From the NCBI GenBank assembly GCA_905250025.1, contig CAJNOJ010000073.1:261879-325878 (forward strand): DNA of 64,000 nucleotides, given 5' to 3'. The first letter of the stretch is position 1, and every line of letters starts with the position of its first letter. The stretch comes from Adineta ricciae. Taxonomy: Eukaryota > Rotifera > Eurotatoria > Adinetida > Adinetidae. Below the pieces are notes generated by a model. The model had not been told where the DNA came from. It did no database searches and saw nothing but the letters and a program-made list of their open reading frames with translations. Made by a program: the position numbers and the translations under genes. Below, one piece after another: positions 36,009 through 46,437 of the stretch.

Positions 36009-39000
36009 ATGGCTGTATCATTTGAATATGAAGTTGTTTTAGCCAAAATACAGTGTCTCCTTTCGGATAGCGATCGAGAGCGATTGTATTTTCTCCTCGA
36101 CAACGATATTCAAGAAACTTTCCGGAAGAACTATGCAATTAGCAAAGCATTTCATGTGCTTGACTTTTTTCTCCAAAAGAGCACCATAAATAACCAAGAT
36201 TGCGATCTTATCATTGAAGCATTCATGGCTATTCATTCTCACGATACTGTGAAGCGATTAAAAGGTGAGTTAATTCCTATGTTGGATCTGATTCCTACTC
36301 AGTAGCTTAATGATTCACCACAGAGTATCAAACAAATCAAGCGAACGGAAATCAACAAGCTGTCTCGATTGAACAGATCCTATCACAGAACAATGAAAAT
36401 CCTAGTTCGTAGTAATAGTACACAATTCTATTTATATACACGGAGATCGATCTTTTCCTTGCAGCCGTGCCTGATCAATTTCTACCGAGAATAAATACAG
36501 AATTCTCAAGCCTCTTTCTACATACAAGTACCAACAGTACAACACCAACAAACACGTTTGACTTAGTGTCAAATAAAAAACAAGGGAATACTAATCAACC
36601 TCGACGGAAAATTTGTCAACGGATTTTAATTGGCATTATTGTTCTAAGTGTAACTAGTCTTCCATTAGTGATTGTCGTATCGCAGAGATACATCGAACGA
36701 ATTTCCAAACTCAGGCAAGGTAAGATTCTCGCATGCCTACTTGAAACATTTACCGAGCCGATACTTCGTTCACAAAAGAGATGAATACGAGTGTAGCGAT
36801 GTGGTAGAAGCAGAATGACTGCGATTAGTGCAGCATTTACATTCAGTTTGCCAGTATGACACTGATGAATTATTATCACTTCACGTAGTAGACTTTCGAA
36901 GTAGTAAGTTAACTATTCAGATCTTACCCCATGCGATCACTCAAACAATTACTCCACAGTCCTTTTCTGACAAGTAGACCTATATTCCGCAGAATCCTAA
37001 TTCAAGATTCATCGGAGTCCAGCTGGATAGAACGCATAATGCACTAGAAAATTTCTCATTGATGAGTAATACCGAAAACATAATTACAACCTGCTAGATT
37101 CCTTTCTCATTGCCGAAATTTAGCCTCCAGACTCATCAACACCGGCTGGAACTACTATATGGCTACAGAGTACTCCAAAGCACTTCAAAGCTACAAGAAC
37201 GCTCTGTGGATTCAAATGAAAATATTCTCCCAACCTCATTCAGATTTGACAACGACATACAACCGCATCGGTTTGGTCTACCATGATTTGGGGAACTACC
37301 CAAAAGCTCTTGAAAGCTATCACAAGGCGCTCGAAATTCAAATAAAAGTTCTTCCGTTGTCTCATCCCAGTATTGCAACAATCTACAACAGCATCGGTTT
37401 GGTTTATTCTGATATGGGTGAGCACTCAAGAGCTCTCGAAAACTACGAGAAGGCACTCGAAATTCAGGAGAAAACGCTACCAACATCTCATCTGGATCTA
37501 GCTACCACATACGGTAATATCGGTTCCCTGTATTCTGACATGGGTCAGTATTCGAGAGCTCTTGAATACTACAATAAAGCTCTGGAAATTGAGTACAAAG
37601 TACTACCGCCGATTCACCCCAGTCTGGGAATAAGTTACAACAACATTGCTTCTATGTACAATAACCTGGGTGAGCACCCAAGATCTCTCGAAAACTACAA
37701 GAAAGCGCTTGATATTCAGGAGAAAGCGCTGCCGGCGTCTCATCCAGATTTAGCTACAACTTACAGCAATATAGGTTCCGTATACTCTAGTGCGGGTCAA
37801 TACCTAAGAGCTCTTGAAAACTACAATAAAGCACTGGAGATCCAGCACAAAGCACTACCATCGAACCATCCCAGTGTTGGAGCAAGTCATAACGGCATAG
37901 GATTGGTTCATTCTCGTATGGGCAATTACTCAGCAGCTCTCGAAAGCTATGAGAAGGCACTTGTAATCAGACAAAAAACTTTGCCATGGAATCATCCGGA
38001 TTTAGCCACGACTTACAACAATATCGCTGCTGTGCGCTATAAAATGGGTGAGCACTCAAGAGCTCTTGAAAGCTACAAAAAAGTGCTGGAAATTCAGAAC
38101 AAAGCTCTGACACCAAATCATCCTAGTATAGCTAGAAGTTACAACAACATAGGTTTGGTTTATTTGGATATGGGGGAGCATGTGAGAGCTCTCGAAAATC
38201 TCAACAAAGGACTCGCAATTTTCAAGAAAGCTCTGCCACCGAATCATCCAAGTCTGACAGCAAGTTACAGCAGCTTAGGTGTAGTTTATTCGGATATGAG
38301 CGAATACTCAAAAGCGCTTGAAAATTACCACAAAGCGCTAAGAGTTGAACAAAAAACCGTGCCACATAATCACCTCAGTTTGGCATCAATCTACCACAAT
38401 GTAGCTTCGATTTATTCGGACCTGGGCGAATATTCAAAAGCGCTTGAAAATTACAACAGAGCGCGTGTGTTTCAGCAGAAAGCTCTGCCCCCGAGCCATC
38501 CAGATTTAGCCATCACTTACAGCAACATCGCTGCTCTAAACTTTAAAATGGGTCAGCATTCGAGCGCTCTTGAAAACTACAACAAAGCACTGGAAATTCA
38601 ACGTAAAGCTCTGACACCGAAACATCCCAATGTGGGAGTAACTTATAACGGCATCGGATTAGTTTATTCTCGTATGGGCAATTACTCAGCAGCTCTCGAA
38701 AACTATGAGAAAGCACTTTTAATTAAACAGAAAACTTTGCCATGGAATCATCCGGATTTAGCCACGACTTACAGCAATATCGCTGCTGTGCGCCATAAAA
38801 TGGGTGAGCACTCAAGAGCTCTTGAAAGCTACAAGAAAGTGCTGGAAATTCAAAACAAAGCTCTGACACCAAATCATCCTAGTATAGCTAGAAGTTACAA
38901 CAACATAGGTTTGGTTTATTCGGATATGGGAGAGCACGTAAGGGCTCTCGAAAATCTCAACAAAGGACTTGCAATTTTCAAGAAAGCTCTTCCACTGAAT

Positions 39001-39762
39001 CATCCCGATGTGGCAGCAAGTTACAACAGCATAGGTTCAGTTTATTATAAGATGGATGAGCGCTCCAGAGCTCTTGAAAACTACGAGAGAGCACTTGAAA
39101 TTGTGCAGAAAGTTTTATCAAATAGCCATCCCAACGTCGCAAAAATTTACAACCATATAGGTTTGGTTTATTCTGATATGGGTGAACGATCAAGAGCTCT
39201 CGAAAACTACGAGAAGGCACTCGAAATTCAGGAGAAAACGCTACCAACATCTCATCTGGATCTAGCTACCACTTACGGTAATATCGGCTCCCTGTATTCT
39301 GACATGGGTCAGTATTCGAGAGCTCTTGAATACTACAATAAAGCACTGAAAACTAAGCAGAGAGCTTTACCGCCGATCCACCCCAGTCTGGGAATAAGTT
39401 ACAACAACATCGCTTCAGTGTACTATGATCTGGGCGAATACTACAGAGCTCTCGAAAACTACAAGAAAGCGCTTGAAATTCAAGAGAAAACGCTATCGGC
39501 GTCCCATCCAGATTTAGCCATAACTTTCAACAACATCGCTTCCGCTTATATGGACATAGGAGAACATTCAGGGGCTCTGGAAAACTTTCATAAGGCAGTT
39601 GAAATTGAAGAGAAAGTTGTACCGCCGAATTATGGAAGTTTAGCCAGGGTCTATAACAAAATGCGTGTAGCGTACGAAAATTTGGGGAAGAACAAATTAT
39701 CGGAGGAATATCATGAAAAAGCTATGGAAATGGAACGGAAGTCTAAACTGGTCAAAGCTTGA
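36009..39762 (+). CDS. Death-fold-like + TM + 20 kinesin-light-chain-type TPR protein
   Basis: Proposed exons 36009-36264, 36324-36404, 36465-36719 and 37124-39762 keep one frame (about 1076 aa). Exon 1 encodes a ~85-residue helical domain (KIQCLLSDSDRERLYFLLDND, then DLIIEAFMAIHSHDTVKRLK) resembling a death-effector-type fold. Exon 3 has one membrane helix (RILIGIIVLSVTSLPLVIVV). The last exon has 20 TPR units of exactly 42 aa, in the kinesin light chain style (ALENYEKALEIQEK ... HPDLATTYNNIG), followed by a helix cap. The exon 2 donor is uncertain: GTTCGT keeps frame, while GTAGTA three bases later does not unless another acceptor is used. The 404-nt last intron could hide a small exon. TPR arrays usually bind peptides. 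The pathway is unknown. Confidence 0.65.
36720..37123 (+). other. Long intron of the TPR gene
   Basis: GTAAGA donor and GAAATTTAG acceptor with matching phase. It is about seven times longer than other introns here. No convincing exon seen inside. Confidence 0.45.
37171..39690 (+). repeat. 126-bp TPR coding array, 20 units, with higher-order copies
   Basis: Units start every 126 bases from 37171. Units 6-9 (37801-38304) are near copies of units 12-15 (38557-39060). Units 3-4 (37423-37674) resemble 17-18 (39187-39438). The array grew by block duplication. Confidence 0.85.
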
Positions 39763-40261
39763 ACGGAACAGCTTGATGTCATAAATATCTGCTGGAAACG
39801 GAAGTCGCTCTTAGCGTTGGTTGTGCAATGATTTTTTCGTTTAGTATATACATTTTGTATCAGAATATATTTGTGAAAAGATCGTAATAGATAATCAGTA
39901 TTAGTGTAGTATGAGTTTTTAGGTAGGAGTCGGCTGATCAATTTGTACTGTGAGTCTCTGATCGGAGACTGAATGATTAAATTCGAACACGTCGGTTGTT
40001 GGTGGCACTGCCGTTTCCGGATGTGTTAAAATAATGGTACACGTAGAGAATTACTTACATTGAAGACCGATTTCAAAAGCCTTAGCCGCGTTGCTGGCTC
40101 TTTAAAACAAATATCACGTTTCTGACATATATGCAGCTACAAAAACAGTTTTATTATGATGGTCTGTCACATAATCACTGTATGTGTTCTATGCATAGTT
40201 TGTTTTTCTGACAAAAGATTTGATTTTATGGAACATTCCATTTCGATACATTGTCTTTCGT
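39763..40261. other. Convergent 3' region
   Basis: No gene recognised between the TPR gene and the helicase-like gene. Confidence 0.55.
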
Positions 40262-42705
40262 TTAAATCAAACTAGCGACCTCTGCTGGCAACTCTTCAAT
40301 TTTGATACCATTTTGTTGTTCAATTCGACGTAAAAGTGATCGTTCATTAACGGTAATGAAATTGATGGCCAGCCCGTTTCGACCGAATCGACCTCTGCGT
40401 CCAACACTTCACCAAAAACAAAATTCGTTGTTTCTTCGAAATATAATTGCTGCTTACCGACGAACATATTTCTCACAATCAATCGGAAGATCATAGTTAA
40501 TAACAGGACTGACTTGTGGAATATCAGCGTCATTTTCAAGCCTATCTAGTCGTAGTAAAATCCGACTGGCACCTGTGCGAAACTCTCTTATGCAGTTGTC
40601 GCGTTGCGCCGCATCCATCTTGAAGTCCTACAATAACAGAGAGAAAGTGCTCTCATTCTTTTGCACTGTTTGTATGGGAACTGACCAGAATAGATACGGT
40701 TAAATGGTGTGTGCGTAGTTTTTCATTTAGCCACTCGACTTTTTCGAATGTATTACAGTAGATAACAGATTGCGTCATTTTCAGTCCATCAAATAACTGA
40801 TATAACTTCTCAAATTTCATCTCCTAACAACATTATTCTGTGTGAGTTCATCCCAATAGAGTTAGGAATATGTTTAGTTACTTCGTCTTCAACGAGCACA
40901 TAAAATTGACGAATGCCTTCGAGCGTCCGGTCTTCAATTTCAGTCAAGATTTTCATCGGATTTGACATTAGTTTATTTGTTATTTCAAGTAAATCAGGAA
41001 GGATGGGAGACGACAATGTGACAATTATTTGAAGATTTGCTGGTAGCATTGCCGATATGTCTTCAATTTGGTCTCTATAACCCATACATAATAGTTCGTC
41101 GAAATCATCCAACACGAACGTTTTTACATTTTCTGTACCTAACATGCCAATAAGAACACGAAAATTCGATGAATGCACGATATAAGTCACATACAGAATG
41201 TTGATCTTTCTAACAAATCATAGATTCGACCAGGTGTACCGACAACAACTTGGACGCCTCCGTCAAGACGTTTCATATCTTCATCAATGCTCCTACCTCC
41301 AAAACAAGCGTGACATGTTACATTCATATGTTTTCCTAACGCTAAAATTCGTTTTTCAATCTAAATTAAAAAATAGAGAGTCATCAGGTTACGTCCAAGT
41401 TTGCTACCTCTTGAACTGATATTCGTTTTGACATTAAAATTATTGCTTGACAATCGTTGCAACTCGTGTCGAGTTGTTGCAAAAGTGCAATGATGTAACC
41501 TCTGTTGCAAAAGTCTTTGCACAAAATGTTTATTCATTTTTTATGCCTTAAGAACTAGTTTGAGAATATGAAAAGTAGACAGTTAGAATCAGAATTTGAT
41601 GGTCTTTCTAAATATATACTCAGAAATTCCCTATAAATTAAAATCCATTTATTAAGGGTTAATCTTCGTTAGGAACTGAAAATGACGTTTGTACAGAATA
41701 TTTTATGTAAAGTGGCGTTGTATTTGGGGTAAGAATGTTTTAATTCGAAATTAAGAAATATATTTTTGTACAGTGACATTCACTCTTCAAAATAGTTGGC
41801 GGACTTTGTTTTTCACACGTTTCTTACATTTTAAGTATAACACCATTCGAACACCTATTTTGAAAGTATCCTTTGTAGAATGGCAGCATCTTTAAAAAAT
41901 CTTCCTTGCTTTGCATTGTTTCGAAGTTTAACTTTTTTACATCTCATAATAATTTAGAGCATTATATTCTGCATAAGACAAAGAAATAAAACTATTCCTA
42001 AATATACTTTTATTTATTTGAAGCGTCAAAAAAAAATTGATCACACTGTAAAGATCATTTGTTTTTGATTCATCAAAATCGTTGCTTATAAAAAACTCAT
42101 GATTGGTCGAAAGAAATTTCCAAAGATATATTCGAAGAGAGCATCGAATTTGAACACTAGCTGACTGACTTTGATCTTTTTCAACTGTTCGTAAATGTCA
42201 AGGAAATCGCGAAACGACTTTGAATAAATTCTCGAAATTAGTGATCTGTACAAACGTCATTTTCAGTTCCTAACAAAGATTAACCATTAGTAAATGGATT
42301 CTAATTTATAGGAAATTTCTGAGTATATATTTAGAAAGACCATCAAATTCTGATTCTAACTGTCTACTTTTCATATTCTCAAACTAGTTCTTAAGGCATA
42401 AAAAATGAATAAACATTTTGTGCAAAGACTTTTGCAACAGAGGTTAGGTTGTTGTTTTCCCTAAACCTGCCTGTGCTTGCACAATCACATCGTGACCTTC
42501 AATGAGAAAAGATCAATTCGGGTTGTCAATAAATGGTAGAAAACGAACCCGAAATACAAGATTTAAGAGCACGTTGTTGGATATTTAATGGATGTTTGAG
42601 ACCGTGGTCATGAATACCACGTAGAAGTACATGGTGCAGATTGAATTGATCGAAGGATTCGATCGTTTCGAGCAAATGGTTTACGTTGGTCTCACTGCTA
42701 CTCAT
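40262..42705 (-). pseudogene. eIF4A-family DEAD-box helicase-like gene, decayed motifs, split by a transposon
   Basis: Exons on the minus strand: 42705-42549, 42496-41408 (contains the element 41498-42444), 41360-41195, 41138-40882, 40823-40686, 40627-40458 and 40406-40262. Without the element they total about 390 codons, close to eIF4A length, with no frameshift. Family traits remain: a Q-motif region (IQQRAL), a Walker A (AQAGLGKT), TCHACFGG, VGTPGR, TLEGIRQFYVLVE and a VINYDLP strand. Catalytic motifs are changed: DEAD reads DDFD, SAT reads SSP, PTRELA reads MSKRIS, the ARGxD region reads ENDAD, and HRIGR reads RRVGR. ATP-driven unwinding is unlikely. The element interrupts the codons just after Walker A. 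Confidence 0.8.
41496..42446. mobile_element. Long-TIR DNA transposon/MITE with TA target duplication (Tc1/mariner-like)
   Basis: 947 bp (41498-42444) flanked by TA on both sides. The ends are 199-bp inverted repeats (41498-41696 and 42246-42444) with only a handful of mismatches. The outer end reads ACCTCTGTTGCAAAAG. The interior (~550 bp) has no transposase frame, so it is non-autonomous. TA duplication fits the Tc1/mariner superfamily, but long repeats occur in other families too. Confidence 0.85.
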
Positions 42706-43017
42706 AATAAAAAGATAAACGACCGGCTCCGTATGACTAATGCACATATGAGTCATTATATATAAAGATGATTCTTCAAAAGGGCGACGACCAATCGTTT
42801 CAATCGTTCCGAACAACAACTGAGATCCGAGTTTTATATAACGATAAAATGAAATTTTTATAGAAGCTTTGCTATCATCTTGCTTTCTGTCATTGAATTA
42901 GATCTTTGTCGCTAGCGCTACCATCTATTCGGATAATCAACATCGAATTTGATTACTCTTGTGGTGCAAGTACGTGCCCTTATTCGCTTGACTTTTCATC
43001 GTTTATACAGCATCGAA
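42706..43017. other. Divergent promoter region
   Basis: This lies between the helicase-like gene (minus) and the ART-like gene (plus). An AT-rich TTTATATAAC at about 42833 could be a TATA element. Confidence 0.4.
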
Positions 43018-43725
43018 ATGGGATGTGTTTTAAATGCTCAAACCAACGCTTATCTGCCCACAGATCTGACTTCCTTAACCACAAATTTGGAAACGGATTA
43101 TTATTTCTACGATTATGAAAATAATATCCTCAATTGTAAACTACTAACAAACAATCCCTATCAATCCTATTTCAAACAAGTCTATCCACTGATTATCAAC
43201 GAGCATCAGCTGACAGATGACATGCTGAATGTATTGAAAACATATACGGATAGTAAATCAAATGAATGTTATATGAAAACGAATTTAAATCTACTAAGTG
43301 TGAATTTAAACGATATCGATTGGGATTATATCAATAAACTACGTTCGCTCTTACGAGGCTTGGTTCAAACGAATCTAAAACATTTCTACTATCGTGGTTT
43401 AACACTCAGTGATCGAGAAATTCAATATTATCTTGACAAAAGAAATGAATGCTATTATACGAATTCGTTCACGTCGTTTACAGTTGATCGTTTATTGATT
43501 TATTCGGGTAATGCGATTCTGATATTGCGAACGGATACATGCAGTGAAAAAGCAAAAGTCAATCTTGCGAATATATGGAAATGGAGTACGTTTGTGGATG
43601 AAAAAGAAGCACTTCTAGCTGTAGGAACAAAACTGAAAGTTTTGAGCGTACATTTTTTTGGTTGTAAATGGGAAATTGAAGTTGAGTTAGTCGAGGACGA
43701 TACAGATTTGTCTGAAATTAGCTAA
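43018..43725 (+). CDS. ART-like (R-S-E) protein with possible N-terminal acylation
   Basis: 235 aa from the ATG at 43018. Three spaced motifs match arginine-type ADP-ribosyltransferases: Arg126 in FYYRGLTL, a Ser strand SFTSFT (150-155), and E-x-E as DEKEALLAVGTKL (Glu195, Glu197). It is smaller than the ART part of the 31505 gene. The N-terminus is MGCVLNAQ: a glycine at position 2 and cysteine at 3 would allow myristoylation and palmitoylation, though Asn at 6 is not ideal. There is no signal peptide, so a cytosolic, membrane-tethered enzyme is possible. A 5' exon upstream was considered but does not join in frame. Confidence 0.6.
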   Translation: MGCVLNAQTNAYLPTDLTSLTTNLETDYYFYDYENNILNCKLLTNNPYQSYFKQVYPLIINEHQLTDDMLNVLKTYTDSKSNECYMKTNLNLLSVNLNDIDWDYINKLRSLLRGLVQTNLKHFYYRGLTLSDREIQYYLDKRNECYYTNSFTSFTVDRLLIYSGNAILILRTDTCSEKAKVNLANIWKWSTFVDEKEALLAVGTKLKVLSVHFFGCKWEIEVELVEDDTDLSEIS

Positions 43726-43770
43726 AATAAAATTTTCTTCTTTCATTTTGAACGATTATCTATGCAAAGA

Positions 43771-43793
43771 GGGTGTGGGTGTAGGTGAGGGTG
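43771..43793 (+). repeat. G-rich tract resembling the bdelloid telomere unit
   Basis: Four G-runs separated by TGT, TGTA and TGA. It includes one TGTGGG. It could form a G-quadruplex or be an internal telomere-like scrap. It is very short. Confidence 0.35.
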
Positions 43794-43910
43794 AAAAATG
43801 TTTCCATTGGAATGGGTAGAGCACATCGAGTTCTACTTGGGATCAGTGTGATCAGAGTTAGAGCGCATATATAGGCGAATGAATTCTGAAAAAAAAACTC
43901 GAAACAGGTG

Positions 43911-44177
43911 CTAAGAATCTAATGTTTCGTTAATTAACATCTGTCGAGGGAAATATTTAATGGGAAGTAATGATGTTCGTTCAAGTATGCTGTCAAAGTA
44001 CTTTTTGTATTCTGTGCTTTCGATATTCACTTGTGCCGGATTTATCATCGCATATAATTTACATATGAATTCAAAATGTACGTGAGGATATCGCATTCTT
44101 TTTTGTACCTGAATCCATACGCTCTGAAGATGGAGAGTTGGTTCGATCACGTCAGCATGAAAATAAATGTCAATCAA
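43911..44177 (-). CDS. Doubtful open frame, unknown
   Basis: 88 codons without an upstream ATG (first Met at about codon 28, in MRYPHVHFEF). The residue mix (IKYFPRQMLINETLDS end) looks protein-like, and an acceptor-like CTTCAG lies inside it, so it could be a last exon. No partner exon is visible before the esterase start at 44255. Weakly supported. Confidence 0.2.
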   Translation of the reverse strand: MIDIYFHADVIEPTLHLQSVWIQVQKRMRYPHVHFEFICKLYAMINPAQVNIESTEYKKYFDSILERTSLLPIKYFPRQMLINETLDS

Positions 44178-44254
44178 TGATTTGCATATTAATCTTTCGA
44201 CAGATCAACGCGCACTTTAAAAGCCGCAGAAAAAAAGACAACGAGAAGCTTTAA

Positions 44255-44928
44255 ATGTACTTTGCCATGGGTGGTAACAATTTTACTATTGCAATACTTT
44301 TCGTCCTCTGCATTTTGGTCAATTGTGTTACCAGTGACAAGGAAGTGAATTTCGACTCTGCATATGGACTCACAGTGCGCTCTATTTCGAAGGTGGATGA
44401 TCAACTTTACGATGTAATTGTATCATCAAACGAAGTGCTTAACGATCAAACCATTCGTATACTTCTTCCATTGGATTACACCACTAGTGATAGAACCCGC
44501 CGGTACCCTGCCCTGTATTTATTACACGGTTCATTTGGTGGTGCTGAAGATTGGACGAGAGCAGGTAATGCTCAAAATATATGTGGTAATGCATCATTAA
44601 TTACTGTTATGCCGAATGGTGATCCATTTGGATTCTATACAAATTGGGTTATTCCGGGTAATGCTGCTCCGCAAAATTGGCGTACATTTCATATGGAACA
44701 ACTAGTACCTTGGATTGATTTTAATCTACGTACAGTAACTAGCAAACAAGGTCGTGCTATTGCTGGTCTCTCAATGGGAGGATTCGGTGCAATTCATTAT
44801 GCTGAATTCTATTCGCATAATTTTATTTATGCAGCAAGTTTCTCTGGTGCTCTTGATCTACTTAACACAAATGTACAAAACGGGATTCTCAACTTAAGAA
44901 TCATCGACGATGTTCCTCTCGTTGGTCC
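44255..44928 (+). CDS. Secreted putative esterase (PF00756-like), truncated by the N
   Basis: The first 224 codons are present. A signal peptide (about 1-26, ending VTS) is followed by an alpha/beta-hydrolase of the esterase D/antigen-85-like group: RYPALYLLHGSFG with the oxyanion HG at 91-92, VMPNGDPFGFYTNW, and the nucleophile elbow GLSMGG with Ser173. The Asp and His of the triad and the rest of the fold lie beyond the N and are missing. After 44929 the sequence is receptor A, so the predicted chimera is false. This family is common in bacteria, so horizontal origin is possible. No introns are seen in the part present. Confidence 0.75.
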
Positions 44929-44929
44929 N
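44929..44929. other. Assembly gap (single N), false join
   Basis: Joins the esterase (H2) to the inside of receptor A (H1). The 176 bases that follow equal 5944-6119 except for one base near the N. Confidence 0.9.
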
Positions 44930-45121
44930 GTATCTATATATCGAGCATATATGGCAATAACGATAAATGACATGAAAAATGAACTACGACTTGCGCAAGA
45001 AGAATTAGCTTCTCAAATTGTACTTTCGCTAACCTATTTTGCACATTCAACAAGTTTTTATATGTATACACTTTCCGGTACGATATTTCGTAAGACGTTG
45101 ATGAAACTTTTCGAACGATAG
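44930..45121 (+). CDS. 3' fragment of receptor A (H1 allele, continuation of 5140)
   Basis: Encodes the last ~63 residues of the receptor, from within TM6 (VSIYRAYMAITIND) to LMKLFER and stop. 44930-45105 duplicates 5944-6119. Only 45106-45121 is new. It matches H1 and not H2 at all four positions where they differ near the end. It is not a separate gene. Confidence 0.88.
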   Translation, partial: VSIYRAYMAITINDMKNELRLAQEELASQIVLSLTYFAHSTSFYMYTLSGTIFRKTLMKLFER

Positions 45122-45435
45122 TATATTCTCGACCAGAAAGGCCAGTTAATGTAATTGTTAGTTATCGAACGATTCATGGTTTATTTATGTTGTTCATTTC
45201 AGCGTGTAACAAAAAGATGCTACGTACAGTTTGCAAACCGAGATCTTCAAACACGTCCATCGGTTGATCAACGTGGAAAAACAAAAAAATAATTTGACAA
45301 GTCAAATATTTATTTAAATTAAAAGAAGAAAGATTTGTTTATACATATAAAAAATGTTTTTCTTTTCTATGACTATCTAATAATTACTCATACATGAAAA
45401 TCAGAAATAAACGTTTCAAACTCTATCGTTCCACC
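45122..45435. other. Convergent 3' region (H1)
   Basis: Aligns with 11175-11492. No gene. Confidence 0.6.
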
Positions 45436-46437
45436 TCAATTGACACAGGCAGGAAGCTTTCCTGTTGACCACTCACATGTCTTTTTGCATTCTTCAACTG
45501 GCATCCACTTTCCACCTGCTTCACACTTGACAATTCGAGCGCCCTCATGAAACACGCATTGTTGTGCATCGACAGGACGGCAAACACCATTACTTGTTTT
45601 GCATACGCAATCACTGGTGCTGTTACCACCAAAGTGATGTTCATCAAAATGGACAGCGTCATTATTTACTGTTCTTTTGATAGCGCTCCCTTTTTGAAAT
45701 TCTTTGTCCTTATTGATTGCAGTGAAGAGCTTTCCAAGATCGAATTTGTTTGAACCTCTGTGCATGGAGCCAAGTTCTGCCATTAAATGTTTCGTATAAG
45801 GACTTCCGGCGTTTTCAACATCCGAATCGTCTGCAGTTTCTTGAGTGTCATGTTCTTCATCAACAGTATTCGGCACTTCAACAGCTCCATTTTGACCATT
45901 TTTACCGACGGGTTGCGCTGCTTCAACGATAGCTTTCACTTCGCGAATCACTTCATGGTTATCGACGACCGCTTCTGGTTTGCGGGTAGTAGTAGTAGGT
46001 TTCTTCAATAGGTTTTTGTCGTTGACTACTTTCATGAACTGGTCTACATTGAGATTCGTAAAATCTGTTCGCATTGAATCAAGTGCACCGAAAATGCCCT
46101 TCGTATAAGGATCCTCGTTGGCTTTGTTAGCTTTGGGTTTTTCTTCAATTTCTTCGACCTCGTCTGTATTGTCTTCTCGTCGCGCTAATTCAATAAGATC
46201 AGGTCTTGTTGTATTTTCAACATGAAAATGCTTCTTTATTTCGCTCCCTACAAGTTCGAATTTCATTAGAAATTCTTAAGACAATTTAAACAGCAAAACT
46301 CTACCTTCGTTGGAAACAGTTGTCTTGATACTATGTGCTGTTGAAGTTTCCGTTAAATCGGCTTGAACTCGTGAGAAAACAGCACACATCATTATGATAG
46401 CCAAAGACACCAAAGCACCGCGACAATAAGATACCAT
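45436..46437 (-). CDS. Secreted acidic protein with duplicated PYTK module and 8-Cys domain (H1 allele)
   Basis: Exon 1 is 46437-46305 and exon 2 is 46247-45436, with the same exon lengths (133 and 812 nt) and phase as H2, 314 aa. The signal peptide starts MVSYCRGALVSLAI. All eight C-terminal cysteines are kept, while the acidic linker accumulates changes (for example TQETADDSDV for TQETADDSDL). Conservation of the cysteines and of the splice frame argues for a functional secreted protein. Confidence 0.75.

Larger units (their letters stand above)
43726..44254. other. Intergenic with G-rich tract and a doubtful minus-strand frame
   Basis: Holds a G-rich tract at 43771-43793 and an open frame at 43911-44177, listed separately. 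Confidence 0.5.

Noticed and set aside
44255..45121. Esterase-receptor fusion protein
   Set aside because: The frame crosses the N at 44929 between two different haplotype contigs. It is an assembly chimera.
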